In this document: positions 8,650 to 16,985 of the stretch, in pieces
Position numbering within the stretch: the stretch's first letter is position 1
Layout of the letters: each line of letters starts with the position of its first letter
Assembly (NCBI RefSeq): GCF_029109325.1
Contig: NZ_JAQKQJ010000010.1
Coordinates: 682,001 to 746,000, forward strand
Direction of reading: 5' to 3'
Source of the DNA: Nodosilinea sp. PGN35
GTDB taxonomy: Bacteria > Cyanobacteriota > Cyanobacteriia > Phormidesmidales > Phormidesmidaceae
Length of the DNA stretch: 64,000 nt
Notes under the pieces: generated by a model
Seen by the model: the letters and a program-made list of their open reading frames with translations, nothing else
Databases searched by the model: none
What the model was told of the DNA's origin: nothing
Program-made: the position numbers and the translations under genes

Positions 8650-11600
8650 GTGCACATCAAGCGTGTCGAGCTGTCCCACTTTAAATCGTTCGGGGGTACA
8701 ACCCAGGTGCCGTTGCTGCCTGGGTTTACTGTCATATCTGGGCCCAATGGCTCGGGTAAGTCAAACATTCTCGACGCGCTGCTGTTTGGCCTGGGGTTGG
8801 CCAGCTCTAAGGGCATGCGGGCCGATCGCCTGCCCGATCTGGTAAACCAAAACCAGATGAGCCGCCGGGCCACCTCTGAGGCCAGCGTCACCGTTACCTT
8901 TGACCTCAGCGACGTGGCCGCCGACTTGATGATCGATGGCGATGGGGCGGCCCAGCCCCAGGGGAACGACCTCACGGGAAACGGCGCGTTGGCGAAGCCT
9001 CCCTTGCAGGGAATCGCCAGTCCCAACGGCTCCAACGGCCATGCCCCCACGCTTGAAATCTCTGGCACCGACGCCGACGCCAACGTCGTCACCCTGCCCA
9101 CGGGCCGCGAGTGGAGCGTCACCCGCAGGCTGCGGGTGACCAGCCAGGGCACCTACACCTCGAACTACTACATCAACGGCGAGCCCTGCACCCTCAACCA
9201 GCTCCACGAGCAGCTCCAGCGGTTCCACGTCTACCCCGAGGGCTACAACGTGGTGCTTCAGGGGGATGTCACCAGCATTATTTCCATGAACTCCCGCGAG
9301 CGCCGCGAGATTATCGACGAGCTGGCCGGGGTCGCCGCCTTCGATCGCAAAATTGACCAGGCTCGGGGCAAGCTCGAGGCGGTGCGCGACCACGAAGAGC
9401 GCTTTCGCATTGTCGAGCGCGAGCTGCAGGCCCAGCTCGAGCGTCTGGCCCAGGATCGGCAAAAGGCCGAAAAGTACCAGCGCCTTAAAGAGACTTTTCA
9501 GACTAAGGGCCAGTGGGAGGCGGTGCTGCTGTGGCAGAGCCAGCAGCGGGCGATCGCATCCCTGCACCAAACCCTGGAGCGAGGCGAGGCCAAATCGGCC
9601 CAGCTAGCCGAGGCGATCGCCTCTGGGCAGGGGGCGATCGCCGCCCTCGACGCCGAACTTGCCACCCTTAACGCCCGCATTCGAGCCCTGGGCGAAGACG
9701 AGCACCTGGCCCTGCAAGCCCAGGTGGCCACCCATGAAGCCGAGCTGCGCCAGCTCCAGCGCCAGGAGCAGGAAAACCGCACCGCCACCAACCAGGCAGC
9801 TACCCTGCGCCGCGACACCGAGATCGCCCAACTGCGGCAGCAGCGCGACCTGGAGCAGATCGCCCAAGCCATTGCCGACCTGACCACAGGTGAACTGGTG
9901 GCCCTCACCGAGGCCCAAAATCGGGTGCAGCAGGCCCTCGAAGAGCGCCGCCAGGCCACCCTGGCGATCGCCTCCGAGTCACAGACCAGCCTTCAGCAAC
10001 AGACCCAGCTGCGCCAGGCGATCGAGGCCCTGCGCGGCGAGATCGAGCCCCAGCGGGCCGAGCAGATTCGCCTGCAAGAGCGCCTGCGCCAGCTCGAACA
10101 GCAGCTTGAAACCCTCACCGAGCAGCGCCGCACCCTGGGAGACGGCCCCCAAGCCGAGGAGGATGGGAACCTAGCCCAGCGGCTGACCACAGCGGAAACC
10201 GAAATTCAAACCACTGCCGCCAAAATTGCCGCCGCCGAAGCCGAACTCTCGGTACAGCGCGACACCCAAACCCGCCTGCTCAAAGAACAGCGCGACAAGC
10301 AGCGCGAGCTCGACAAGCTCGAAGCCCAGACCCAGGCCCTGCAAGAGAGCCAGGGCACCCACGCCACCAAGCTGCTGCTGGAGAGCGGCCTGGCGGGCAT
10401 CAGCGGTCTGGTGGCCCAGCTGGGCAAAGTCGATCCCAAATATCAGCTGGCCCTGGAGATTGCCGCCGGGGCGCGCCTGAGCTATCTGGTGGTGGAGAAC
10501 GACCAGGTGGCCGCCAGGGGCATTGAGTTTCTCAAGCAGCGCCGGGCCGGGCGGGCCACCTTTTTGCCCCTCAACAAAATTCGCGCCCCCCGCTTCACCC
10601 CCGTGCCCGACTGGAAGCGCCCCGACGGTTTCCTCGACTACGCCGTCAACCTGATCGACTGCGACCCCCGCTACCGCGATATTTTTGGCTACACCTTTGG
10701 CAGCACCGTGGTGTTCGACCGCCTGGAGACGGCCCGCCAGTACCTGGGCGACTACCGCATCGTCACCCTGGAGGGGGAAATTCTCGAGACCAGCGGGGCC
10801 ATGACCGGGGGCAACGTGGCGTCGCGCTCGGGCAGCCTGCACTTTGGCACCGTAGAACCAGCAGAATCGACCGAGGCCCAGGCCCTGCGCCAGCGGCTCG
10901 GCGATATTGAGGTGATGCTGGAGCGCTGCGATCGCGACCTCAACCGCACCACCGAGACCCTGCAAGCCCTCTCCCAAAGCCTGATTGCCCAGCGCCAGCA
11001 GTACCGCGAACTCCAGCTGGCGGGCGAGCAGCAGCAGAGCCAGCAGCAGCAGCAGGCCCAGCAGCGCGCCCAGCTCGAAGCCCAGCTCACCCAGCACAGC
11101 CAAGAGCTGATCGGTACCCAGTCCCGCCTAGAAGAATTGGCCGCCTCCCTGCCCGCCCAGGAAGCCGAGATCGCCCGGCAGCAGCAGGCCCTCAGCGAGC
11201 TAGAGCAGTCGGCGGCCCACAGCGAGTGGCAGCAGGCCCAGACGGCGGTGGGGCAGCTAGAGAGTCAGCTGGGCGATCGCCAGCAGGCCCTCCAAGCCGC
11301 CGAGCGTCACCTGCAAGAGCTGCACAACCAGCGCCAGCAGCTAGAGCTGGCCCTCACCCAGGCCCAGCAGACCCTCACCACCCAGGCCCAGCAGCAGGGC
11401 GATCGCGACCAACAGCTCACCCTGCTCCAGCAGCAGCAGACCGCCCTCAACGGCGAAATCGCCCAGCTGCGCCAGCAGATGGCCGCCCTCGATCAAACCC
11501 TGGCCGCCGAAAAAGCCGTCCGCGACGAGCTAGAGCAGCGCCTGCGCGCCCAGCGCACCCAGACCCAGCAGCAGGAGTGGGAGCGCCAAAAGCTGCTCGA

Positions 11601-12366
11601 AACCCAGCAGGAGCGCCGTCAGCAGCTAGCCGAAGCCCAGGAGCTACTGGCCACCCAGGCGGCTGAGCTGCCCGACCCCCTGCCCGAGATCCCCGCCGAA
11701 ACAGACCTGGAGGAGTTGCGCAAAGAGCTGCGATCGCTCCAGCGCCGCATGGAGGCCATGGAGCCCGTCAACATGCTGGCCCTCGAAGAGTACAACCGCA
11801 CCGAAGAGCGCCTCACCGAACTCACCCACAAGCTCACCACCCTCGAAGAAGAGCGCACCGAGCTGCTGCTGCGCATCGAGACCTTCACCACCCTGCGCCG
11901 CCAGGCCTTCACTGAAGCCTACGACGCCGTCAACCTCAACTTCCAGTCGATCTTTGCCGAACTCTCCGACGGCGACGGCCACCTCCAGCTCGAAGACCCC
12001 GAAGACCCCTTCAACGGCGGCCTCAACCTGGTGGCCCACCCCAAGGGCAAACCCGTACGCCGCCTGGCCTCCATGTCCGGGGGCGAAAAATCCCTCACGG
12101 CGCTGAGCTTTATCTTTGCCCTCCAGCGCTACCGCCCATCGCCCTTCTACGCCTTCGACGAGGTTGACATGTTTCTCGACGGGGCCAATGTGGAGCGCCT
12201 GTCGCGCATGATCAAGCACCAGACCGAACAGGCCCAATTCATCGTGGTCAGCCTGCGCCGCCCCATGATCGAAGCGGCCCAGCGCACCATCGGCGTCACC
12301 CAGGCACGGGGTGCCTACACCCAGGTGCTCGGCATCGATCTTGAAACCCAAACCGCCAATCTGTAG
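8650..12366 (+). CDS. smc: Chromosome segregation protein SMC
   Basis: 1238 residues from a GTG at 8650 (VHIKRVELSHFKSFGG). Walker A is GPNGSGKSN near residue 33. Long Gln/Glu-rich coiled coils (~240-520 and ~720-1040) flank a hinge (~530-660, ending in GAMTGGNVASRSG). The C-terminal head has the signature LASMSGGEKSL and the Walker B YAFDEVDMFLD. It forms the ATP-driven dimer that, with ScpA/ScpB, organises and separates chromosomes. A loop at residues ~95-140 (rich in Asn, Gly, Pro) is longer than usual and contains a REP-like palindrome at DNA level. No scpA or scpB is nearby. Confidence 0.96.
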   Translation: MHIKRVELSHFKSFGGTTQVPLLPGFTVISGPNGSGKSNILDALLFGLGLASSKGMRADRLPDLVNQNQMSRRATSEASVTVTFDLSDVAADLMIDGDGAAQPQGNDLTGNGALAKPPLQGIASPNGSNGHAPTLEISGTDADANVVTLPTGREWSVTRRLRVTSQGTYTSNYYINGEPCTLNQLHEQLQRFHVYPEGYNVVLQGDVTSIISMNSRERREIIDELAGVAAFDRKIDQARGKLEAVRDHEERFRIVERELQAQLERLAQDRQKAEKYQRLKETFQTKGQWEAVLLWQSQQRAIASLHQTLERGEAKSAQLAEAIASGQGAIAALDAELATLNARIRALGEDEHLALQAQVATHEAELRQLQRQEQENRTATNQAATLRRDTEIAQLRQQRDLEQIAQAIADLTTGELVALTEAQNRVQQALEERRQATLAIASESQTSLQQQTQLRQAIEALRGEIEPQRAEQIRLQERLRQLEQQLETLTEQRRTLGDGPQAEEDGNLAQRLTTAETEIQTTAAKIAAAEAELSVQRDTQTRLLKEQRDKQRELDKLEAQTQALQESQGTHATKLLLESGLAGISGLVAQLGKVDPKYQLALEIAAGARLSYLVVENDQVAARGIEFLKQRRAGRATFLPLNKIRAPRFTPVPDWKRPDGFLDYAVNLIDCDPRYRDIFGYTFGSTVVFDRLETARQYLGDYRIVTLEGEILETSGAMTGGNVASRSGSLHFGTVEPAESTEAQALRQRLGDIEVMLERCDRDLNRTTETLQALSQSLIAQRQQYRELQLAGEQQQSQQQQQAQQRAQLEAQLTQHSQELIGTQSRLEELAASLPAQEAEIARQQQALSELEQSAAHSEWQQAQTAVGQLESQLGDRQQALQAAERHLQELHNQRQQLELALTQAQQTLTTQAQQQGDRDQQLTLLQQQQTALNGEIAQLRQQMAALDQTLAAEKAVRDELEQRLRAQRTQTQQQEWERQKLLETQQERRQQLAEAQELLATQAAELPDPLPEIPAETDLEELRKELRSLQRRMEAMEPVNMLALEEYNRTEERLTELTHKLTTLEEERTELLLRIETFTTLRRQAFTEAYDAVNLNFQSIFAELSDGDGHLQLEDPEDPFNGGLNLVAHPKGKPVRRLASMSGGEKSLTALSFIFALQRYRPSPFYAFDEVDMFLDGANVERLSRMIKHQTEQAQFIVVSLRRPMIEAAQRTIGVTQARGAYTQVLGIDLETQTANL
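8977..9018. repeat. REP-like palindrome inside smc
   Basis: The stretch GCGTTGGCGAAGCCT... then GGGAATCGCC is the kind of short palindrome scattered through cyanobacterial genomes. It lies in frame and encodes roughly GNGALAKPPLQGIAS in the loop after the first strands of the SMC head. The core GTTGGCGAAGCCT recurs at 43824 (inside repeat A copy 2), and a variant GTTGGCGCAGCCT at 46871. Confidence 0.6.
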
Positions 12367-12537
12367 GCTTACGGCCCAGTTGCAAGAAGATTGTGACGAG
12401 GGGTGACGCTTTTTCTAAGCATGCTGAAGCGGCACCGACAGCGTTAAAGATTCTGAGGAGTGATGGGTAGCACGCCGCTGCCACTCCACAGGCTCACTAT
12501 AATGATGGCAAGCTTTCCAAGGCGCGATAGACCGATC

Positions 12538-12793
12538 ATGAGTGTCTTAATCTCTGACGATCTTTTGCAGGCGGCTCAGATTGCTAAGGTTGGCTAAAGC
12601 GAGAAATGGCCATTTTGCTGTTTCAGCAGCAGAAGCTGAGACGTATAGCTGTAGCCACTCGGGTTAGGATAGTTTCCCTTAAACGTTTGAACGTTCGAAT
12701 GTTTCCAAGGCTTCTGATTGTCCTAACTTCGGTGGCTATGGCTATAGCAAGGCCAGAGAGTTGGCAGAAATGCCGCTAATTGAGTTTCACTGA
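12538..12793 (+). pseudogene. UPF0175 antitoxin remnant, split by a MITE
   Basis: The start MSVLISDDLLQAAQ is characteristic of UPF0175 antitoxins. After ~19 codons the frame hits a stop, but the family's next block, EMAILLFQQQKL, follows in another frame. At 12644 a MITE copy cuts in, and directly after it (12747 on) the next family block appears as KARELAEMPLIEFH, then a stop. So the gene has one frameshift plus an element insertion and lacks its C-terminal part. Its usual partner, a DUF3368 PIN toxin, follows as another remnant. Confidence 0.75.
12644..12746. mobile_element. MITE family C, copy 2
   Basis: 103 bp from TATAGCTGTAGCCACTC to GGTGGCTATGGCTATA, with the central palindrome AACGTTTGAACGTTCGAA. 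It lies between two adjacent conserved blocks of the UPF0175 remnant, which shows where it inserted. A TA duplication would fit the ends, but the decay of the host gene prevents a firm call of the target site. Confidence 0.8.
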
Positions 12794-12833
12794 GAGCTTC
12801 AGTAGTTGAGAATTTACGGATTTGGGATGATTT

Positions 12834-12960
12834 GTGACCGTTGTTAGCAATACCTCACCAATTACCAACCTGGCAGCTATTGACTAACTGCACCTACTCG
12901 GCAAGATTTACGACACAATTTTGATTCCTCAGGCTGTTTATTATAAACTTTCAAGTTCAG
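12834..12960 (+). pseudogene. DUF3368 PIN-domain toxin remnant
   Basis: From a GTG at 12834 the frame reads VTVVSNTSPITNLAAID, the typical start of DUF3368 PIN toxins, whose first Asp/Ser-Asn-Thr block is part of the nuclease active site. It then meets TAA at 12885. Reading on in the same frame gives LHLLGKIYDTILIPQAVYYKL, the next family block. The sequence ends near 12960, against the neighbouring DUF4926 gene, so about two-thirds of the toxin is missing. Non-functional by inspection. Confidence 0.75.
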
Positions 12961-12987
12961 ATCGGTTTATGCCAGGAATGGCGGCAG

Positions 12988-13245
12988 CTATGTAGTTGAG
13001 GCAAAAGAGCGTACTGACAGGATTTTGTCGAACCGTAGAGGAGAAATGGCGGACTTAGGCACGGTGACAACATCAATGGAGTCGCCGAGGGCGTTAAAGA
13101 TTTCGAGGATGTAACCTTCTTCGATGCCGTCAGGGTCGGGAACGGTATCAACAAAGGTAGCGATATCCCCTTGCTTCAGGTTGTAGTCGGGAAAGTCTCG
13201 ATTGAGCGAGATGCGGCTATAGAGAGGAATGGTAGTATCGTTCAT
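12988..13245 (-). CDS. DUF4926 domain protein
   Basis: 85 residues (MNDTTIPLYSRISLNRDFP). The pattern 'L-x-R-D-x-P-x-x-x-L-x-x-G-D-x-x-T-x-V' with later GYILEIFNALGDSIDVVTV is that of DUF4926, a small beta-barrel protein usually found beside other accessory genes and suspected to be toxin-antitoxin related. It starts 3 bases after the stop of the hepT remnant, so it is probably the last gene of an mntA-hepT-DUF4926 transcript. Confidence 0.7.
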   Translation of the reverse strand: MNDTTIPLYSRISLNRDFPDYNLKQGDIATFVDTVPDPDGIEEGYILEIFNALGDSIDVVTVPKSAISPLRFDKILSVRSFASTT

Positions 13246-13248
13246 CGC

Positions 13249-13389
13249 TTAACTCCCAGAGGCTGTCAACAGCTCTTTCAGGGGTTCAACTAAGGGTGGC
13301 AAGTTATGCTGAGCAGTTTCCCACACGATTACCAGGTTTACCCTGAAATACTCATGGGCCATCATATTTCGCATGTCAGTTGCCAAGTT
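13249..13389 (-). pseudogene. hepT toxin, 5'-truncated remnant
   Basis: Directly after the mntA stop, an open stretch encodes MRNMMAHEYFRVNLVIVW, then ETAQHNLPPLVEPLKELL, the C-terminal part of a HepT (DUF86) HEPN ribonuclease, including the R-x4-H-x-Y active-site motif (RNMMAHEY). The first ~70 residues of HepT are absent. The deletion joins the mntA end to the hepT tail, leaving a fragment that lacks most of the four-helix fold. An ATG at 13372-13374 could allow a ~40-residue peptide. Confidence 0.8.
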
Positions 13390-13692
13390 CTAGAAGACAC
13401 GAATGGCATCCTCCAACACTGGCTCTCGCAGGTGCTCTTTGAGGAAGTCGGCGGTGCCCAGCTCAATGGAGTGCTCTAGTAAGTCCTCTAGAAAATATTG
13501 AATTTCGAGCAACTGGAAGAGGCCGACGGGCTGGGAGAACTCGATGAGAAAGTCAATGTCGCTGGCGGGGTTAGCCTGGTTGCGGGCGACGGAGCCAAAT
13601 AGGTCAAGGGATTTAACCCCCATGGTTTCAAGGGTGGCTTGGTGGGCTTTGACCAAGGTCAAAACATCGTTACAGCTTGGGGGACTAGCCAT
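13390..13692 (-). CDS. mntA: MntA-type nucleotidyltransferase antitoxin
   Basis: 100 residues with the minimal nucleotidyltransferase motif G33-S34-x10-D45-x-D47 (LFGSVARNQANPASDIDFL). In intact modules MntA adds AMP to a tyrosine of HepT in the R-x4-H-x-Y motif and silences it. Length is normal and the end (PVLEDAIRVF) is where hepT normally begins. Here hepT is reduced to its C-terminal tail, so this antitoxin is an orphan, or may serve another HepT elsewhere. Confidence 0.85.
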   Translation of the reverse strand: MASPPSCNDVLTLVKAHQATLETMGVKSLDLFGSVARNQANPASDIDFLIEFSQPVGLFQLLEIQYFLEDLLEHSIELGTADFLKEHLREPVLEDAIRVF

Positions 13693-13883
13693 GACCAGGA
13701 TTTACGGGAGATATAGCGATTATCTCAAAGTTTGCGAGCGATCGCACTACAGAGGCGCACCGACGGGTTTAGCTCGATAGCGGAATCGATGTTTGATACT
13801 GGGTAGCACCCACCCAAAGTAACAGGGTCATATTAGTTTGCAGGTATGAGAGTGTTGAATTTCACTTCGGTTCACCTAGCCTA

Positions 13884-15716
13884 CTAATAAGATTGATTAA
13901 AATTTTCTATTCCTATATTGAGTAAGTTGCCAAAATTTTTCGTAGTTCCTGCACTTTCAACTTCGTTGTGCATATTTTTCAGATTCTCCTCTTTTGTTTT
14001 GTTCCAATCTACAACTTTATTCGCAAGAGTCATAAAAGAGACTCTATAAGCTTTTAAGTATTCTGATTTATTTTCAATCAAAGATTCTAAAAATTTTGTC
14101 AATTCCTGGATATCGATATTTTCCTGGTAAATATTACGGCGAACAGTGATACAACCCGCAGTGATTGCAAGAAAGGCTCTATATGAACCTCTTTCTATAA
14201 ACCTCTTAAAGAGATCCGAATAGTTAGGACTGAATTTGCCAGAAACTTCTTCTGATACTTTGTCTGACCTTGATTGTATTTCTATAATAAGTTTGAGTAA
14301 GGAATCATTTAAGGCATCTTGCTCTTGTCTTAAAAACTGATCAAGAAGACTGTATCTAAATTCTGTGTAGTTTGCCGCTATAGTATTTCCAGGCGAACGA
14401 CTGAACAAGCCAAGAAATAAAATCTTGACATCTTCATAAGATGCCCTTGCAGAAGAAAGCTTTTCCAAGAGGCTTGATTGATTTGTATTGCCTTCAATAT
14501 TTATTCCAGATGCCATTCCAGCTCTTTGAGCTATTTGAGGCCGCAAATATTTTGCAAGCTTCAGATCTATCTGATTTATTTTATTCTGAAAGTTAGCAGC
14601 TTCAGCGACATCCCACGAACTATCAGTCTCAACAATTTTGATGAGGATTTTTGCGTTTTGGGCGGATTCAGGAGACTCTTCAAATGCTTTGACAACCATG
14701 TAAGTTGTTTGGCAGCCGTTCACAATACTAGCTTTTTCTAGAAATAGATAACTTGGATTATCATCTTTCAAGACGATTTTTTGAGCACGAAAAGTTATTC
14801 CATTATTTCTAGACAACATTTTTTCTGGCTCTTCAACCATCGTCTTCAAGATTTCTGAGTTTACAGGTTCTCTATTCTTGCCTCTTTGTTTTCTGCCACT
14901 ATCTTCTCCTTTAAACAAGCGAACATTTTCAAAAAAGAGGGACTCGCGAGTCTTTGAGAAACATTTCGAGAGGCTCTCTGCGGATATGACGCCAATCGCA
15001 ACGTTGCCAATCACTATTGGGGTTTCTTCAAGTTGTAATTCCACATCCGGAAGAATTCCACATAACCTTGATAAATTGGTTTTAAGAAAATCAAAAACCT
15101 GAGTTCCATTAATTATGTGCAAAGAGCCATTGCTTGCTAGAAAATCATAAAAATTCTTTGAAGATCTTCTCGATTTTTTGTATCTATCAACGATTTTATC
15201 GCAGTTACTTCTCAGAGTTATGATTGCAAATTCTACTTGATCACTATTTTGTACTTGGGAGAATGATGATTCTGCTAAAGAATTCAAAAGCGAAAGTTGT
15301 TCAACAGACTCATCAGAGTCAGGTTGATTTAATACGTTTTTGCGGTAATAACTCTCGAATTTTGACAATATAATATCTAAGTGATCGACTTCTTTGATGG
15401 ACCACTTAACCTGAGCATAAAGTAGGACTTTGCCGCTGTTGTCATCTTTAAAGATCAGATCTATGCCATCTTCCCAACTTCCTCCAGTAAATTCACACCT
15501 TACTTTTGAAGCGGGCAACTCGATCTCTGGATGTTCTGCTATCACTTCAGATGCTAAATTTTCAAAAAAGTCGCCTTTTGCCTTAGACCTATTTTTTGTT
15601 TTTGCTCCGCTAAGCTTTTGTGAACTTACCTTTATAGCTTGGTCAGTAAGAAATGCGTACATTGAATCATAATCTTGCAGGAAATCTGGAAGAAAAGGTT
15701 CTAATTTTTCAGTCAT
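13884..15716 (-). CDS. AIPR family abortive-infection protein with nuclease-like N-terminus
   Basis: 610 residues. Residues ~48-105 look like a PD-(D/E)xK nuclease: E52 in FFENL, D86 in GIDLI, then Q102-x-K104 in LYAQVKW. Residues ~258-340 hold the AIPR core: LFFENVRLFKG, SEILKTMVEEPEKMLSRNNG (residues 304-306 NNG) and IVNGCQTTYM. AIPR proteins are linked to abortive infection against phage. The gene is strongly AT-rich with Lys/Asn/Ser-rich codons, unlike the GC-rich core genes, and is monocistronic, so it was probably acquired. The nuclease reading is inference from motif spacing. Confidence 0.85.
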   Translation of the reverse strand: MTEKLEPFLPDFLQDYDSMYAFLTDQAIKVSSQKLSGAKTKNRSKAKGDFFENLASEVIAEHPEIELPASKVRCEFTGGSWEDGIDLIFKDDNSGKVLLYAQVKWSIKEVDHLDIILSKFESYYRKNVLNQPDSDESVEQLSLLNSLAESSFSQVQNSDQVEFAIITLRSNCDKIVDRYKKSRRSSKNFYDFLASNGSLHIINGTQVFDFLKTNLSRLCGILPDVELQLEETPIVIGNVAIGVISAESLSKCFSKTRESLFFENVRLFKGEDSGRKQRGKNREPVNSEILKTMVEEPEKMLSRNNGITFRAQKIVLKDDNPSYLFLEKASIVNGCQTTYMVVKAFEESPESAQNAKILIKIVETDSSWDVAEAANFQNKINQIDLKLAKYLRPQIAQRAGMASGINIEGNTNQSSLLEKLSSARASYEDVKILFLGLFSRSPGNTIAANYTEFRYSLLDQFLRQEQDALNDSLLKLIIEIQSRSDKVSEEVSGKFSPNYSDLFKRFIERGSYRAFLAITAGCITVRRNIYQENIDIQELTKFLESLIENKSEYLKAYRVSFMTLANKVVDWNKTKEENLKNMHNEVESAGTTKNFGNLLNIGIENFNQSY

Positions 15717-15914
15717 GGCCTAAGCTCTCTGGTTTAATTTCTGAAAGGCAAACAACGTCTTCTCGACAATTTTACTGAGTGGTCTCAAGTTGAACTCATA
15801 TTGGTCGCTTATCATTAATCGTTTTGCCTAATGACTCGGTAGGTGTTTGATACATTAGTCCAAAATCTTAGGAATATTCTTGACGAAGCGCTTGTTCAGT
15901 TACGCGATTGAATT

Positions 15915-16139
15915 TTACTCGTCCTCACTACCATTGGGAACATAGCGCAAAAAATCCCCTGGCTGCGCGTTAAACGCTTTGCAGATCGCATCTTGAGTTT
16001 CTTTAGAGGGAAATGCATCTGGGTTGTTATAGAGTCGGTAGACGGTCGGCTGTGATAAACCAGTGACCTTCCAGAACTCATAGGCATTCTTGCAGCCCCG
16101 AGCTTTTGCAAATTCGGCAATGGTGTTGACTATCCCCAT
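15915..16139 (-). CDS. XRE-family (Cro/CI-type) HTH regulator
   Basis: 74 residues. The helix-turn-helix covers ~8-50: AKARGCKNAYEFWKVTGLSQ then PTVYRLYNN, followed by a third helix (SKETQDAICKAFNAQPGDFL) typical of short XRE repressors. It has no extra domain. A 10-bp inverted repeat immediately upstream (16144-16177) is a likely self-operator. Downstream on the same strand, 198 bases away, is the AIPR gene; the regulator might control it, but that is a guess. Reading in another frame (15896-16120) is a shadow. Confidence 0.8.
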   Translation of the reverse strand: MGIVNTIAEFAKARGCKNAYEFWKVTGLSQPTVYRLYNNPDAFPSKETQDAICKAFNAQPGDFLRYVPNGSEDE

Positions 16140-16143
16140 GCCA

Positions 16144-16177
16144 TGAAAGTATCACTTTCACGAAACAGATACTTTCA
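16144..16177. promoter_or_regulatory. Candidate operator of the XRE regulator
   Basis: TGAAAGTATC and its exact complement GATACTTTCA are 14 bases apart, and a nested GAAAGT-ATC-ACTTTC palindrome overlaps the first arm. The site lies 5 bases upstream of the regulator start, overlapping the expected promoter, as for self-repressing Cro/CI proteins. Confidence 0.6.
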
Positions 16178-16255
16178 CCAAATGACTGCTATCGTGCGAT
16201 GATAGTAGTGGCATGGTGATTCACCATCTGGTTTGCCATCTTTGCCAAATTAAAA

Positions 16256-16292
16256 GCCCAGTCCTTGGGCCTGGAAAACTTCAGGACTGGGC
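16256..16292 (+). promoter_or_regulatory. Leader hairpin before the 16301 gene
   Basis: GCCCAGTCCT and AGGACTGGGC are exact complements 17 bases apart, ending 8 bases before the ATG at 16301. If transcribed it would form a strong stem close to the ribosome site. No riboswitch family is recognised. Confidence 0.45.
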
Positions 16293-16300
16293 GACTCACT

Positions 16301-16606
16301 ATGGAGCTAAAACCCATGATGCCAGGGACAAGACAAAGCGATCGCCTACTCACCCCAAATCTAGCCGCCTTTCTGCCCGACCCCGCCCCGCAGCAGCCCT
16401 TGATCGATCTGCGAGACCAGCCCTCGCCCGATATTTTGCGACTGCTGGCGATCGGTTCTCCCCCAGTCGTCAACGGCTGTGTGATCACCCTATATCGCCT
16501 GGGCTACGCCCGCCCCGAAGAGTGGTCGCGGCCATTGCCCACCGCAAACTCCAACGAAGTCATGCGCATACTGACCAAACGCATGACCCTGCTTGAGCAA
16601 GAATGA
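16301..16606 (+). CDS. Conserved small cyanobacterial protein
   Basis: 101 residues from the ATG at 16301 (MELKPMMPGTRQ); the frame is open from 16265. The block LIDLRDQPSPDILRLLAIGSP, then PVVNGCVITLYRLGYARPEEW, followed by RPLPTANSNEVMRILTKRM, looks conserved, with a helical central part. I recall similar small proteins in other cyanobacteria without assigned function. No membrane segment or signal peptide. An overlapping plus-strand frame (16213-16596) is a shadow. Confidence 0.6.
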   Translation: MELKPMMPGTRQSDRLLTPNLAAFLPDPAPQQPLIDLRDQPSPDILRLLAIGSPPVVNGCVITLYRLGYARPEEWSRPLPTANSNEVMRILTKRMTLLEQE

Positions 16607-16638
16607 GAATAGCTGAGGTCTAGCCTGTAAACGTCAAA

Positions 16639-16671
16639 AGATCCCAGGGTTCTTCAAGAACCCTGGGATCT
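16639..16671. repeat. 33-bp palindrome, left flank of the HigBA-like module
   Basis: A near-perfect palindrome, AGATCCCAGGGTTCTT-C-AAGAACCCTGGGATCT. The same sequence, reverse-complemented (centre G instead of C), lies at 17348-17380 on the other side of the toxin-antitoxin pair. Located between two converging genes, so it may also act as a two-way terminator, though no T-run follows. Confidence 0.8.
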
Positions 16672-16688
16672 ATCCCCTTAAAACCTAC

Positions 16689-16982
16689 TTAAGCAGGCTT
16701 AAAGTCAATAGTCAGCCCTACAGAGCTGAGCACTGCCACTAAGGTTTCGAGAGTGGGGTTTTCTCCCTCTGTCAAAACCTGTTGCAGAGGCTTACTAGAA
16801 GCATCAACGCTGCTCTCTTGCATGACCTGCCTAGCTTCAACCACATTTTTTAGGGCCAGCACAAAGGCTTCTCGGTCGCCATCCTTCATCGTCTCGTCTA
16901 GAGCCGTCTTAAGGTACAGGGCCGCGTAGTCTGGGTTAGATAGCCTCACCAGTAAGTCAGTTCGATAATCTTTAACGGGCAT
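16689..16982 (-). CDS. HigA-like antitoxin / addiction-module DNA-binding protein
   Basis: 97 residues (MPVKDYRTDLLVRLSNPDYA). The pattern 'NPDYAALYLKTALDE', the central FVLALKNVVEARQ and the closing ENPTLETLVAVLSSVGL form the helical HTH domain of the small HigA-type antitoxins paired with RelE/HigB toxins. It would bind and inhibit the toxin encoded just upstream (3-base gap) and repress the operon. Toxin-first order fits higBA modules. Confidence 0.8.
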   Translation of the reverse strand: MPVKDYRTDLLVRLSNPDYAALYLKTALDETMKDGDREAFVLALKNVVEARQVMQESSVDASSKPLQQVLTEGENPTLETLVAVLSSVGLTIDFKPA

Positions 16983-16985
16983 CCC

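Noticed and set aside
10171..11103. 310-codon minus-strand frame
   Set aside because: Antisense to the smc coiled coil; low-complexity Leu/Gly/Ala composition with no domain.
16213..16596. 127-codon plus-strand frame
   Set aside because: Overlaps the conserved 16301-16606 gene in another frame and is Arg/Pro/Ser-rich, typical of a shadow.
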